In this document: in pieces, positions 1 through 8,819 of the stretch
How the letters are laid out: every line of letters begins with the position of its first letter
Numbering within the stretch: position 1 is the stretch's first letter
NCBI GenBank assembly: GCA_034667525.1
Contig: JAXDJO010000066.1
Coordinates: 1-43,799, forward strand
Direction of reading: 5' to 3'
Length of the DNA stretch: 43,799 bases
From: DATAPE01 sp034667525
GTDB lineage: Bacteria > Actinomycetota > CADDZG01 > WHSQ01
Position numbers and translations under genes: made by a program
Notes under the pieces: model-generated
The model's database searches: none
Seen by the model: the letters and a program-made list of their open reading frames with translations, nothing else
What the model was told of the DNA's origin: nothing

Positions 1-162
1 GACGATGGCAAGACCACCTGCGATGGCTAGCTTGTCTTGCTTGAAGCGGATCCAGAAGAGCTGACGGGGGCTGCGGGCCTGGATGACGGTAGCGCCCTCG
101 GATGGGCCCCCCGGCAACGGTGCGGATGCCCCTCCTTGAAACTCCCCTGCACTCTGCGCCAC
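1..162 (-). CDS. ABC transporter permease, OppC/DppC type (5' part only)
   Basis: The first 54 codons of a leftward gene that runs out of the window. The start is GTG at 162-160, preceded by a purine-rich GGGGGAG ribosome site. The visible protein has a polar N-terminus, then RSPRQLFWIRFKQDKLAIAG and the beginning of a membrane segment. The pattern R-x-x-W-x-R-(F/L)-x-x-(N/D)-KLA before the first helix is typical of the OppC/DppC permease subunit of oligopeptide/nickel importers. The usual OppB partner is not upstream: tRNA-Leu lies there on the same strand. Substrate cannot be inferred. Family call is from a short segment, so moderately sure. Confidence 0.6.
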   Translation of the reverse strand, partial: MAQSAGEFQGGASAPLPGGPSEGATVIQARSPRQLFWIRFKQDKLAIAGGLAIV

Positions 163-306
163 TAAGCTCTCCCCCCGCTCGTGCGGCCGAGACCTTATAT
201 CAATCGATCGGAGCCCATCCGCACGCTACTACATCAGTCGTAGCAAGTCTAGCCCTGTCCCCACAGAATCTTAGTCACGTTCGCCTCGGCGCCCCGGATG
301 TGCTGA

Positions 307-392
307 TGGTGGGCGAGGGGGGATTTGAACCCCCACACGCTTGCGCGCACTGGCACCTGAAGCCAGCGTGTCTGCCGTTCCACCACTCGCCC
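307..392 (-). tRNA. leuT: tRNA-Leu (anticodon CAG)
   Basis: On the minus strand a 7-bp acceptor stem GGGCGAG/CTCGCCC closes a type II tRNA with a long variable arm and a GGTTCAAATCC T-arm. The anticodon stem CTGGC/GCCAG encloses the loop TTCAGGT, so the anticodon is CAG, reading CUG. The CCA end is encoded (307-309). A tRNA-Leu next to fhaA is also found in M. tuberculosis, which supports orthologous placement. Confidence 0.95.
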
Positions 393-471
393 ATGATCCC
401 GCTGGAGGAATCGGCAAGGATATTCGAGGTAACGGGTGCGAGAAGCGCCCGACGGGGATAATCGAGCCACC

Positions 472-1251
472 ATGGGCCTCGCCAAGAACATCGAAAGCCG
501 GCTGGAAGGGATCGTCGAGGGATTCTTCACGAGATTGTTCCGATCCGGCCTGCAGCCTGTCGAAGTGGGACGGCGGATCCAGCGCGAGATGGCCGAGGGC
601 AAGACCGTCTCGGTAAACCGGATATATGCCCCCAACGAATTCGAAGTCTCGATGGGCCTGGAAGATCACGAGCGCTTTGCCGGAATGGAGGCCGGGCTGG
701 TGCGAGAGTTCAGCGATCTCGTGATCGAAGCCGCCAAGGAGAACCGGTGGAATCTGATGGGATCTCCGCGCATCTCCTTCCTTCCGGTCGAGGAGATGGG
801 CAGGGGCGAGTTCAAGGTGGAGGCGTCGGTGGCCGCGGACGCGGAGGGCGAGGCACCGCGCGCCTCTGCGCATGAACCCCGGCAGGGGGAGGATCCATCG
901 CAGACCCGAGCGATCTCGATGGATTCTGCGCAGCGCCTGGGTGTCGCGGCGGGTATCGCCCTTCTCGAAGTGATCGACGAGGAAGGTCAGGTCAAGGAGA
1001 GGATCTCGATCGGCAGCTCTCCCGTGACGATCGGGCGTTCCTCGAACAACGACATCGTGGTAAGCGACAGCAACGTCAGCCGGAAACACGCCGAGCTGCG
1101 AGACGATGGTGGGCTCTGGATCCTCACCGACCTTGGATCGACAAATGGAACCTTGGTCAATGGCAGGCCGGCAACGCAGCAACAGCTCGAGGACGACGAC
1201 CGTTTGACCTTCGGTTCCACAAACCTCGTATTCAGAACGTTAGCGAGTTGA
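472..1251 (+). CDS. fhaA: FHA domain protein FhaA (DUF3662 + FHA)
   Basis: 259-residue cytoplasmic phosphothreonine-binding adaptor. The N-terminal DUF3662 domain begins MGLAKNIESRLEGIVEGFF and covers about residues 1-115. A linker follows, then a C-terminal FHA domain (about 170-255) with GRSSNNDIV, the S-x-x-H phosphopeptide motif (NVSRKHAEL) and GSTNGT. In mycobacteria FhaA binds phosphorylated forms of the MurJ-linked kinase domain and CwlM and lowers peptidoglycan synthesis at poles and septum; counterparts of both partners are at the other end of this window. An in-frame GTG at 436 has a better ribosome site (GAGGT, 5 nt away) and would add 12 residues; I kept ATG 472 because orthologues begin there. 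First gene of a six-gene operon. Confidence 0.9.
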   Translation: MGLAKNIESRLEGIVEGFFTRLFRSGLQPVEVGRRIQREMAEGKTVSVNRIYAPNEFEVSMGLEDHERFAGMEAGLVREFSDLVIEAAKENRWNLMGSPRISFLPVEEMGRGEFKVEASVAADAEGEAPRASAHEPRQGEDPSQTRAISMDSAQRLGVAAGIALLEVIDEEGQVKERISIGSSPVTIGRSSNNDIVVSDSNVSRKHAELRDDGGLWILTDLGSTNGTLVNGRPATQQQLEDDDRLTFGSTNLVFRTLAS

Positions 1252-1258
1252 TCGAATA

Positions 1259-1723
1259 GTGCCGGCCCTCGTCCTTCAACTTCTTAAGTACGCATTCCTC
1301 GCGATCCTCTACATCTTCGTCTGGCGATCGGTGCGCGCCATCTACCAAGAGCTGAGACCGGCAACGCCCCGGCCGGCCCCCAGGACGACGACTGCGCCAG
1401 CACCGCGCTCCAGTCCTCGCAAGGCCAAGAAAGCGCCGCGCAAGGCGGTCGTTATCGAGGGTGACTCTCACCGCGGCGCGACCTTCGAGCTGGGAAACGA
1501 GCTGATCCTGGGACGCGGGCCCAAATGCCAAGTTGTGTTGGATGATTCCTATGTGTCTCAGATGCACGCGCGCCTGTTTGCAAAGGGCGACGTCTATATG
1601 GTCGAGGATCTGGGATCGACCAACGGCACCTATCTCAACCGCCGCAAGGTAACAACGCCCACCGAGCTCAGGCGTGGTGATCAGGTCAAGATCGGAAAGA
1701 CGGTACTGGAGATGCGCAAATGA
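1259..1723 (+). CDS. fhaB: FHA domain membrane protein FhaB/FipA
   Basis: 154 residues, GTG start 7 nt after fhaA. One N-terminal transmembrane helix (about residues 5-24), then a basic, Ala/Pro-rich linker (25-60), then an FHA domain (about 62-150) with GRGPKCQVVLDD, the S-x-x-H motif (YVSQMHARL) and GSTNGTYLN. The second FHA gene of the PknB cluster; in mycobacteria (FipA) it links kinase signalling to division through FtsZ and FtsQ. Its last four bases overlap the start of pstP (ATGA), indicating translational coupling. Confidence 0.9.
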   Translation: MPALVLQLLKYAFLAILYIFVWRSVRAIYQELRPATPRPAPRTTTAPAPRSSPRKAKKAPRKAVVIEGDSHRGATFELGNELILGRGPKCQVVLDDSYVSQMHARLFAKGDVYMVEDLGSTNGTYLNRRKVTTPTELRRGDQVKIGKTVLEMRK

Positions 1724-2868
1724 GGCTGGTGGTGGGGGCCAAGAGCGACGTCGGCAGGATGCGCGATGACAACCAGGACTCCTATCTCGCAGACGAACCC
1801 CTATTTGCCGTCGCGGATGGGGTCGGAGGACACCTCGGTGGCGACGTCGCGTCTGCAACTGCGATAAGGGTGATCCAGGAGGGAACCCGGGAGGGGGCGC
1901 AGCCGGAGCAGCTCAAGGATCTGTTGCTCAAGGTGAATTCTGCGATCTACGAGAAAGCCCAATCCGCTCCACATCTTCGAGGAATGGGCACGACCTGCAC
2001 GTTGGTTCTTGTGGAAAACGGATCGGCACATTTTGCCCACGTAGGCGACTCGCGCGCCTATCTCTATAGAGCCGGGGAACTCGCTCAGGTCACGGAGGAC
2101 CACAACCTCGTGGGCAGGATGTTGAGCGAGGGACGATTAAGCCGGGAAGAGGCGGCGCATCATCCACAGCGGAACATCATCACGCGGGCCCTGGGCCTCG
2201 ACCCCGATGTCGACGTCGACCTGATAACTCTCGAGCTGAAGGAGAACGATCGCCTGGTCATCTGCTCGGACGGCCTTTCTTCCATGGTGGAAGAGGAGGC
2301 TCTCGCCGACGTCCTCTCCGCAGAAAGCGATCCTCAGGCAGCAGCCGAGAGACTGGTGGACGACGCTAATCGAGCGGGCGGGGAGGACAACATCACCGTC
2401 GTCCTGATCGATCTGAAAGGGGAATCCGGGGGCGACGAGATTCCACCCAGGGTTGCGCGCTCTAGAACGCCCACGGAATCTCCGGTTGCCGAAGAACGCA
2501 CCGGGCGCGGCTGGGGCGGCAGACTAGCGTGGAGTGTGTTGGTCGTCGCCATCTTGGTCGGTGGGGCGATCGCCGCGCGCTGGTTCGTTCTTAGCCACGC
2601 CTGGTTCGTGGGCACGAACGCCGCCGGCGTCATCACCGTCTACAAAGGGATCCCCGATGAGGTAGCGGGGGTATCCCTCAAGAAGATCCAGCAGGAGACG
2701 GTACTGAAGGTCAGCTCGCTGCCGCAGTTCCTTCGTTCCAACGTCATGGATGGGATCAAAGTCGATTCTTATGGCGACGCGCAGACAACCATCAGGAACC
2801 TGAGGCAGCGGATCAGGGAATTCAAGCAGCCCCGCCCGACGCCTTCTCCGTCCAAGAAGAAGAGCTAG
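1720..2868 (+). CDS. pstP: PP2C-family Ser/Thr protein phosphatase PstP
   Basis: 382 residues. An N-terminal PPM/PP2C domain (about 1-235) shows the metal-binding signatures: RDDNQDS, VADGVGGH, HVGDSRAYL, CSDGLSSM and GGEDNITVV. A Ser/Pro/Arg linker, one transmembrane helix (about 268-290) and a short extracytoplasmic tail of about 85 residues ending in a basic Ser/Lys stretch follow. It is the partner of the downstream PASTA kinase and removes phosphate from the kinase and its targets. It overlaps fhaB by 4 nt and is followed after 2 nt by rodA. Confidence 0.93.
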   Translation: MRLVVGAKSDVGRMRDDNQDSYLADEPLFAVADGVGGHLGGDVASATAIRVIQEGTREGAQPEQLKDLLLKVNSAIYEKAQSAPHLRGMGTTCTLVLVENGSAHFAHVGDSRAYLYRAGELAQVTEDHNLVGRMLSEGRLSREEAAHHPQRNIITRALGLDPDVDVDLITLELKENDRLVICSDGLSSMVEEEALADVLSAESDPQAAAERLVDDANRAGGEDNITVVLIDLKGESGGDEIPPRVARSRTPTESPVAEERTGRGWGGRLAWSVLVVAILVGGAIAARWFVLSHAWFVGTNAAGVITVYKGIPDEVAGVSLKKIQQETVLKVSSLPQFLRSNVMDGIKVDSYGDAQTTIRNLRQRIREFKQPRPTPSPSKKKS

Positions 2869-2870
2869 CA

Positions 2871-4199
2871 GTGAGTGCACAGGCCGGCGTAACCCGCAAT
2901 CGCGAGCTGGCGCTGTTGATCCTCGCATTGTTGATCGGGGCGGGCGCGATGTGCCTGGTGGCAGTTGCCCGGAGCACCAAGCAGGTGTCCATCGCGGCGC
3001 CTTTCATCATCGCAGTAGCCGTCGCTTACGTGATCGCCCATATCATCGAACGAAGATTTGCATCGCGATCGGATCCACTGATCCTTCCACTGGCAGCCTT
3101 CCTGAACTTCCTGGGACTCGCCGTGATCTACCGGCTTTCACCCCACCACTTTGGGCGTTCGCAGGTGACCTGGACGATCGTAGGAATCGCTTTGTTCATC
3201 GCCACGATCGTGCTTGTCAAGGACTACAAGGTTCTAGCCCGGTACAAGTACCTGTTCGGCTTTGCCGGCGTGGGACTGCTCCTGCTCCCCCTAACTCCAT
3301 TGGGAGAGCAGGTCAACGGGGCCAGGCTGTGGGTCCGCTTCCCGGTCTTCTTCCAACCTGGTGAAGCCGCCAAGATCTGTCTGGTTCTCTTCTTCGCGGG
3401 TTACCTGGCCGAGCGTAAAGAGCTGCTTGCCATAGCGTCGCGTAGGTTCCTCGGCTTCCACATTCCGGATCTGAAACACTTCGGGCCCCTTCTCGTGATG
3501 TGGGGTTTGTCTCTCGCAGTGATGTTCTACGAGAACGACCTCGGCTCCAGCTTGCTGTTCTTCTCGATCTTCATCGCGATGCTTTTCATCGCCACCGCCC
3601 GGGTCGTCTACGTCGCCTTCGGTGGGCTGCTGTTTGCGATCGGGGCCTACATCGGTTATCAGGCCTTTGGGCACGTCCAAGAACGCGTCACGATCTGGTT
3701 GCACGTCTTCAATCCCCACCTCGTCAACGGCAACAGCTATCAGCTCGCGCAGTCGTTGTTCGCATTTGCAACGGGAGGGTTGTTCGGCACCGGTTTGGGT
3801 CAGGGGCGTCCGGACCTCATACCTGCTGCAACTACGGACTTCTTGTTCTCGGGTATCGGGGAGGAACTTGGACTCCTGGGAACCGTCGCGGTGCTGCTGT
3901 GCTTCATGCTCCTGGTGGCAAGAGGTTTTCGAACCGCCATCCTCTGCCGCGACAGCTTCGGCCAGTTGCTCGCGGCCGGATTGATGACGATCTTCGGGAT
4001 CCAGACCTTCGTGATCGTCGCCGGCGTGACGCGCCTTCTTCCTCTGACTGGTGTGACCCTGCCCTTCATGTCCTACGGAGGGTCCAGCCTGCTCGCGAAC
4101 TATGTCCTCATAGGTTTACTCGTTCGCATCAGTCATCAAACCGCCGCCGAGCCGCTACCCGCTCATACTGCGGAGATCCTTATCGGGGGCCGGCGTTGA
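2871..4199 (+). CDS. rodA: RodA/FtsW-family peptidoglycan glycosyltransferase
   Basis: 442 residues, GTG start directly after pstP. A polytopic SEDS protein with about ten membrane helices. Family marks include GARLWVRFPVFFQPGE, YENDLGSSLLFF, the long extracytoplasmic loop before SYQLAQSLFAFATGG, GEELGLLG and the C-terminal PLPFMSYGGSS-like motif (VTLPFMSYGGSSLL). SEDS proteins polymerise lipid II glycan strands together with a class B PBP, here pbpA just downstream. I call RodA rather than FtsW because of the pstP-rodA-pbpA-pknB context. Confidence 0.92.
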   Translation: MSAQAGVTRNRELALLILALLIGAGAMCLVAVARSTKQVSIAAPFIIAVAVAYVIAHIIERRFASRSDPLILPLAAFLNFLGLAVIYRLSPHHFGRSQVTWTIVGIALFIATIVLVKDYKVLARYKYLFGFAGVGLLLLPLTPLGEQVNGARLWVRFPVFFQPGEAAKICLVLFFAGYLAERKELLAIASRRFLGFHIPDLKHFGPLLVMWGLSLAVMFYENDLGSSLLFFSIFIAMLFIATARVVYVAFGGLLFAIGAYIGYQAFGHVQERVTIWLHVFNPHLVNGNSYQLAQSLFAFATGGLFGTGLGQGRPDLIPAATTDFLFSGIGEELGLLGTVAVLLCFMLLVARGFRTAILCRDSFGQLLAAGLMTIFGIQTFVIVAGVTRLLPLTGVTLPFMSYGGSSLLANYVLIGLLVRISHQTAAEPLPAHTAEILIGGRR

Positions 4200-4221
4200 A
4201 TCGCGCCCTGAGGCGAGGCTG

Positions 4222-5694
4222 ATGGAGAGACAGATCCGGCAAGTGGCCATCGTGCTGCTGATCGCCTTCGGCGCCCTATTCATACAGCTGAACTACATCC
4301 AGATCTTCGCGGCCGAACGCATCGCCGCGAACCCTGCGAACGTCCGAGCGCTCCTACAGCAGTACTCGATCAAGCGCGGGGACATCGTGACCTACGACGG
4401 CGTGCGGATCGCCCACAGCAGAGCCACCCACCAGAAGCTGAAGTACGTGCGCACCTATCCGCAGGGCGAGCTTTACGGGCAGCTAACCGGCTACTACTCC
4501 ATCCTCTATGGAGCCGACCGTTTGGAGAGCAGCTACAACAACGAGTTGCTCGGCCGAAATAGCACGTTGTCGATGCAGGACATCCAAGATCGCTTCCTCG
4601 GTGGTGGACAGCAGGGCGACGACCTCCGGCTCACGATCAATTCGAAGCTCCAGGAAGCCGCACGAGCCGCCCTAGGCACGAATCGAGGAGCCATCGTCGC
4701 GATCGAACCGCAGACCGGACAAGTGAAAGCGATGTGGAGCAATCCTTCGTTCGATCCCAATCCTCTGGCCTCGCACGACAGCAAAACCGCCCGCCGCTAC
4801 TTCAACTCGATAAAGGGTGCGTGTCCCACCAGCCGGCTGTGCGATCTAGCCACTTCTTACGGCTACCCGCCAGGGTCCACCTTCAAGATCGTCACCGCGA
4901 CGGCGGCACTGGACACCGGCAAGTACAACCCGCACTCGAAGTTTCCCGACCCCAATCCACTGATCCTCCCTCAAACTCCCCAGACCCTGACCAACTTCTC
5001 CCACACCGCCTGCAACGGGGGCCAGCCGATCGACTTCTTCACCGCTATAACGATCTCTTGCGATACAACCTTCGCGATCCTGGGTTTGCGCATCCCCGCT
5101 GACATCCATACGTATGCCCAACGGTTCGGCTTCAATTCAGCTATCCCGTTCGACATACCTACACAGCCGAGCAGCTATCCCAAGGTCAAGAGTGACAACA
5201 GGCCTTTCCAGGCGTACGACGCCATCGGGCAGGGAAACACTCGAGCTACCCCGCTGCAGATGGCTCTGGTCGCAGCGACCGTGGCCAACGGAGGAGTGGA
5301 GATGCGCCCGCAACTCGTCTACCAGGTGATCGATCCCAAAGGGGGGATCGTGCGCGGGTATCAGCCGCAGGATCTGGGACGAGTGATGTCACCGAAGACG
5401 TCGGCGGAGCTGACCCAGATGATGGTGTCGGTGGTGCAGAAGGGTACTGGCACGACGGCCCAGATCCCCGGCGTTCAGGTGGCGGGAAAAACCGGCACTG
5501 CCCAGACGGGTGTTCAGGGAACCAACCCCCATACCTGGTTCATCTGTTTTGCGCCGGCCACGAATCCCAAGATCGCGGTCGCCGTGCTGGTAGAGCACGG
5601 CGGCACGTTCGGTTCCGAAGCGACGGGAGGAGCCGTAGCGGCTCCTCTGGCGCGCCAGGTGCTGGAGGCGGACCGGAGGATCAGCGGGTGGTGA
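4222..5694 (+). CDS. pbpA: Class B penicillin-binding protein PbpA (transpeptidase)
   Basis: 490 residues, close to the 491 of mycobacterial PbpA. One N-terminal membrane anchor (about 7-24), a short dimerisation module (about 40-125) and a transpeptidase domain. The acylated serine is in STFK (S219-K222), the second motif reads S279-C-D281 instead of the classic SxN, and the third is KTGT (423-426, in GKTGTAQTG). It crosslinks peptidoglycan made by the adjacent RodA and is a beta-lactam target. The N-to-D change in the second motif occurs within an otherwise normal domain and may be a lineage variant. Confidence 0.92.
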   Translation: MERQIRQVAIVLLIAFGALFIQLNYIQIFAAERIAANPANVRALLQQYSIKRGDIVTYDGVRIAHSRATHQKLKYVRTYPQGELYGQLTGYYSILYGADRLESSYNNELLGRNSTLSMQDIQDRFLGGGQQGDDLRLTINSKLQEAARAALGTNRGAIVAIEPQTGQVKAMWSNPSFDPNPLASHDSKTARRYFNSIKGACPTSRLCDLATSYGYPPGSTFKIVTATAALDTGKYNPHSKFPDPNPLILPQTPQTLTNFSHTACNGGQPIDFFTAITISCDTTFAILGLRIPADIHTYAQRFGFNSAIPFDIPTQPSSYPKVKSDNRPFQAYDAIGQGNTRATPLQMALVAATVANGGVEMRPQLVYQVIDPKGGIVRGYQPQDLGRVMSPKTSAELTQMMVSVVQKGTGTTAQIPGVQVAGKTGTAQTGVQGTNPHTWFICFAPATNPKIAVAVLVEHGGTFGSEATGGAVAAPLARQVLEADRRISGW

Positions 5695-5782
5695 CGCGCG
5701 TGATCGCGATCCGGCCCCCATGTCCGCCGGACAGGGCAACCGGGGCGAACCAGATCAAAGAGCAGTCAGAGGGGGGCCGAAC

Positions 5783-7654
5783 TTGAGTATCACCGGTCGC
5801 ACCTACGGCGATCGTTACTCCGTGTTCGAACGAGTCGGCGCCGGCGGCATGGCGGAGGTGTATCGAGCTCGCGACGAGCTATTGGGCCGGGATGTTGCTT
5901 TGAAGGTCCTGAGTGAACGCTTCGCTCGAGACAGCTCCTTCGTGGAACGCTTCAGAAGAGAAGCTCAGTCGGCAGCGAACCTCAACGCTCCGCAGATCGT
6001 TTCCCTTTACGACTATGGCTCGGACGGTGATGCGTACTTCATCGTCATGGAGTTCATCGACGGGACCTCGCTAGCGGAGATCATCCACAACGACGCCCCG
6101 CTGCTTCCGGAGCGGGCGGCGGAGATAGCACTGGATGTAGCCAGAGCACTCGAGCGCGCCCATTCGGCGGGAATCGTCCATCGCGATATCAAGCCCGGAA
6201 ACATCCTGATAACCCAAGATGGTCATACCAAGGTTACCGACTTTGGGATCGCTCGCGCCGCGCGAGGCGACAGCGAGCAGACCATGACTCAGACCGGCAT
6301 GGTCATCGGTACGGCCGCCTACCTGTCTCCGGAGCAAGCGCAGGGGGAGCCTGTCGATGGCCGCTCCGACCTTTATTCGCTTGGTGTGGTGATGTACGAG
6401 ATGCTGTCGGGGCAGACCCCCTTCGAGGGCGACACCCCTCTAGCTATCGCATACAAGCATGTCCGCGAGTACGCGGCCCCCCCGTCATCGATCAATCCAG
6501 ACGTCCCCAGGGAATTGGACGCCATCGTGATGAAAGCGTTGGCGAAGAACCCCGAAAATCGCTATGCGAACGCGGTTGAGTTCGAGCAGGATCTTCAGAG
6601 ATTCTTATCGGGGCAGCGCGTGCACGCGACTCCATTGATGACCGAAGAAACTCAGGTGGGCGGCATCGCCCCTATCACCCAGACGCAAGTCATCAGCCGC
6701 GACACAACTACAGGTCTCATTCCACCTCCCGAGCGGAGTCGCACGGGCTGGTATCTACTCAGCGCTTTGGGGATCCTGCTGCTCTTCGGATTAGTCGCAT
6801 GGCTTTTGTTCAACAATCTGCTTGGCTCCAACGGCCCCACGCAAATGGTGAAGGTTCCCAACGTCGTGGGGCAGGATGTCGGTGCCGCCAAGTCCTCCTT
6901 GAAAAACCATCACCTGAAGCCGGCGGTTCACAAGCAGAGGAGCAACAAAGCCGTAGGAGTCGTACTGGCTCAAAACCCGGCAGCCGGTGACAGCATTGCC
7001 CGGAGCTCGACAGTGACGCTGACGGTCTCGGGTGGCCCAGGTCAGACCACAGTGCCCGACATCACGGGCAAGAAGCTCGCCGCAGCCACGAATGCGCTCA
7101 AGGCCGCGCACCTCCAGCTGGGCTCGCAGACGCAGCAGTCGAGCGACTCCGTTCCCAAGGGAGCGATCATCAGCCAGGATCCGCCGCTCGGCTCCCAGGT
7201 TTCACGCGGCTCCACTGTGTCTGTGGAGGTGTCCTCGGGGACCGCAACTATCACGGTTCCTTCTGTCACCGGCTTGAGCCAGAACGACGCCGTTAAGACG
7301 CTGCACGCAGCCGGTTTGCACGTCTCGATCAATCAGGGTCCGAGTAACACGGTTCCCAAGGACCACGTGATCAGCCAGGATCCCGCGGGGGGGAGTGATG
7401 CGACGAACGGTGACACCATCACGATCCTGGTGTCCCAAGGCCCCCAAGCGCAACCGTTACCCGACGTCACCGGCCAGAACGCCGACCAGGCCCAGCAGTT
7501 GCTCGAGCAGAACTACGGCCTCACCGTCACGCAGCAGCCGTACACGAAGGGAAAGCCCTGCACGTTCGGGCCGGGCAACGTCTGCGCCGAGGACCCAAAG
7601 CCCGGAACACAGGTAAGTCCCGGGGATGCCGTGACGCTGTTCGTACAGTCCTAA
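5783..7654 (+). CDS. pknB: Ser/Thr protein kinase PknB with four PASTA domains
   Basis: 623 residues from the TTG at 5783, which has a strong purine-rich ribosome site (AGAGGGGGG, about 6 nt away). An in-frame ATG at 5720 lacks one. Kinase domain about 8-275: glycine loop GAGGMAEVY, K41, HRDIKPGN (D135), DFG 153-155, and an activation loop with TMTQTG before GTAAYLSPEQA. Juxtamembrane linker, one helix (about 322-345), then four extracellular PASTA repeats, each opening with a (V/L)P(N/D/S)(V/I)(V/T)G motif. PASTA domains bind muropeptides or lipid II. The mycobacterial pknA between pbpA and pknB is absent here, so this is the cluster's only kinase. End of the fhaA-pknB operon. Confidence 0.94.
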   Translation: MSITGRTYGDRYSVFERVGAGGMAEVYRARDELLGRDVALKVLSERFARDSSFVERFRREAQSAANLNAPQIVSLYDYGSDGDAYFIVMEFIDGTSLAEIIHNDAPLLPERAAEIALDVARALERAHSAGIVHRDIKPGNILITQDGHTKVTDFGIARAARGDSEQTMTQTGMVIGTAAYLSPEQAQGEPVDGRSDLYSLGVVMYEMLSGQTPFEGDTPLAIAYKHVREYAAPPSSINPDVPRELDAIVMKALAKNPENRYANAVEFEQDLQRFLSGQRVHATPLMTEETQVGGIAPITQTQVISRDTTTGLIPPPERSRTGWYLLSALGILLLFGLVAWLLFNNLLGSNGPTQMVKVPNVVGQDVGAAKSSLKNHHLKPAVHKQRSNKAVGVVLAQNPAAGDSIARSSTVTLTVSGGPGQTTVPDITGKKLAAATNALKAAHLQLGSQTQQSSDSVPKGAIISQDPPLGSQVSRGSTVSVEVSSGTATITVPSVTGLSQNDAVKTLHAAGLHVSINQGPSNTVPKDHVISQDPAGGSDATNGDTITILVSQGPQAQPLPDVTGQNADQAQQLLEQNYGLTVTQQPYTKGKPCTFGPGNVCAEDPKPGTQVSPGDAVTLFVQS

Positions 7655-7717
7655 GTCGGCAGGTCAGCCGCTCCGTAACCATCTACCCGGCGTTTGGGGT
7701 GTCTGCCTTGTAGTCCG

Positions 7718-7837
7718 TCAGAAGTTCGCCGGCAGCAGCTTCCCGGACAGCAGGATCATGATCGCCGCGGTCGCAATCGAGACGCACGCCCACGCGGCAA
7801 GCTCGAGCAGCCGCATCTTCCACGATCGTTTGTTCAT
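7718..7837 (-). CDS. Small membrane peptide coupled to sortase (39 aa)
   Basis: Not a recognised family. ATG at 7837-7835 overlaps the sortase stop codon (ATGA), and GGAGG in the sortase 3' end lies about 10 nt upstream, so translation is probably coupled. The peptide has a short basic start (MNKRSWKMR), a hydrophobic stretch of about 20 residues (LLELAAWACVSIATAAIMIL) and a short tail LSGKLLPANF. One transmembrane helix with the N-terminus inside is likely. It may be a partner or stabiliser of the sortase. The overlap and ribosome site support it being real. Confidence 0.5.
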   Translation of the reverse strand: MNKRSWKMRLLELAAWACVSIATAAIMILLSGKLLPANF

Positions 7838-8493
7838 GCCTTGGTTCCCTCCAGGTGCGCGAACGCAATCAACCGCTGAGTGGCAAGGTACTTCGGATTA
7901 CATGTCGTCAGTACGAGTTGATGAACTCCCTTTTCTGGAACGACGATCGATGTAGTGTTTGCAGGCAGCGCTTGCTCGCGATCGAGCACGTAGACAAAGG
8001 TCCCCCATTTGGTCTCGAGGATGATCTTGTCTCCTTGTTTCATCCGGTCAAGGTTGAAGAACGGGTGAAGGTAGGTGGTCCGGTGGCCGGAGATGATCAT
8101 GCGTCCTTCTTCTCCGGGCCAAACCTCGTGCCACTTCGTGCATAGGGGGGCGGGGAATCCAGGACGGCATGAGGGGTAGTGACCCGGCCCCCGTTGAAGG
8201 TCAGCCTCACTCACGCCTTCGATCACCATGAAATTGACGCCGATCGATGGGATCTTCAGGCGGAAAGCGGCATCCCCGGGATGACAGTGCGCGGGACAGT
8301 ACCCAGGAGGAGTGCCCGGCTGAGCATGAGGGCTGGGATGGTAGCGAGGGATGATCGCGAACTCCTGCGACAGCACTTTCTGTTGGTGGGCGGTATAGAA
8401 GTAACCGGTTCCCCACAACGTCCAGGCGACGAACAAAAATATGCCTACGCTGACGGCCATCAGGAATTTGCCCAGGAATGAGAGAAGGTTCAC
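7834..8493 (-). CDS. Class E sortase
   Basis: 219 residues from GTG 8493; a TTG further up at 8571 would overlap the start of crgA. An N-terminal membrane anchor (about 8-30), then a sortase domain with the catalytic histidine in SGHRTTY, the cysteine in LTTCNPKY and the arginine in ATQRLIAFA. Class E enzymes of actinobacteria cleave LAxTG-type signals and attach proteins to the cell wall; they often sit near crgA and pknB. No clear LAxTG substrate is encoded in this window. Divergent from crgA, with 71 bp between starts. Confidence 0.85.
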   Translation of the reverse strand: MNLLSFLGKFLMAVSVGIFLFVAWTLWGTGYFYTAHQQKVLSQEFAIIPRYHPSPHAQPGTPPGYCPAHCHPGDAAFRLKIPSIGVNFMVIEGVSEADLQRGPGHYPSCRPGFPAPLCTKWHEVWPGEEGRMIISGHRTTYLHPFFNLDRMKQGDKIILETKWGTFVYVLDREQALPANTTSIVVPEKGVHQLVLTTCNPKYLATQRLIAFAHLEGTKA

Positions 8494-8564
8494 GCCATCA
8501 GTATCCGGGCTGGGGCGGCGATACCTCTGGAGGCGCGTCCGGCCGGGCCCTATCATTCGAGTCC

Positions 8565-8786
8565 ATGCCAAAGAGCCGTTCTAAGCGCCAGAGGCGGCAA
8601 CCTCCGCCGAAGCCCAAGCCGAAGCAGTCGCCGCCGTGGGTGGGCGCACTGTTCTTCACTTTGATCGGGGCCGGTTTCGCCGCGATCATCTACAACTACC
8701 TGTCAGGAGGGAATCATCCCTGGCTGCTATGGGTCGGACTGGGGCTCATATTGCTGTCGTTCCTGGTCTCCACCCAGTGGCACTGA
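8565..8786 (+). CDS. crgA: Cell division protein CrgA
   Basis: 73 residues: a strongly basic, proline-rich head (MPKSRSKRQRRQ), then two membrane helices, one with GALFFTLIGAGFAAIIYNYL and one with LLWVGLGLILLSFLV. The length and two-helix layout match CrgA (UPF0233), a divisome scaffold that in actinobacteria touches FtsZ, FtsQ and PBPs. Its location near pknB matches M. tuberculosis. The start at ATG 8565 fits the family N-terminus. Confidence 0.9.
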   Translation: MPKSRSKRQRRQPPPKPKPKQSPPWVGALFFTLIGAGFAAIIYNYLSGGNHPWLLWVGLGLILLSFLVSTQWH

Positions 8787-8819
8787 AGAGACCGTTCTAG
8801 AGCTCGGCGTCGCGATCGG

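Noticed and set aside
5720..5782. Upstream ATG for pknB
   Set aside because: No ribosome site, and the segment is not like known kinases; TTG 5783 has a strong one.
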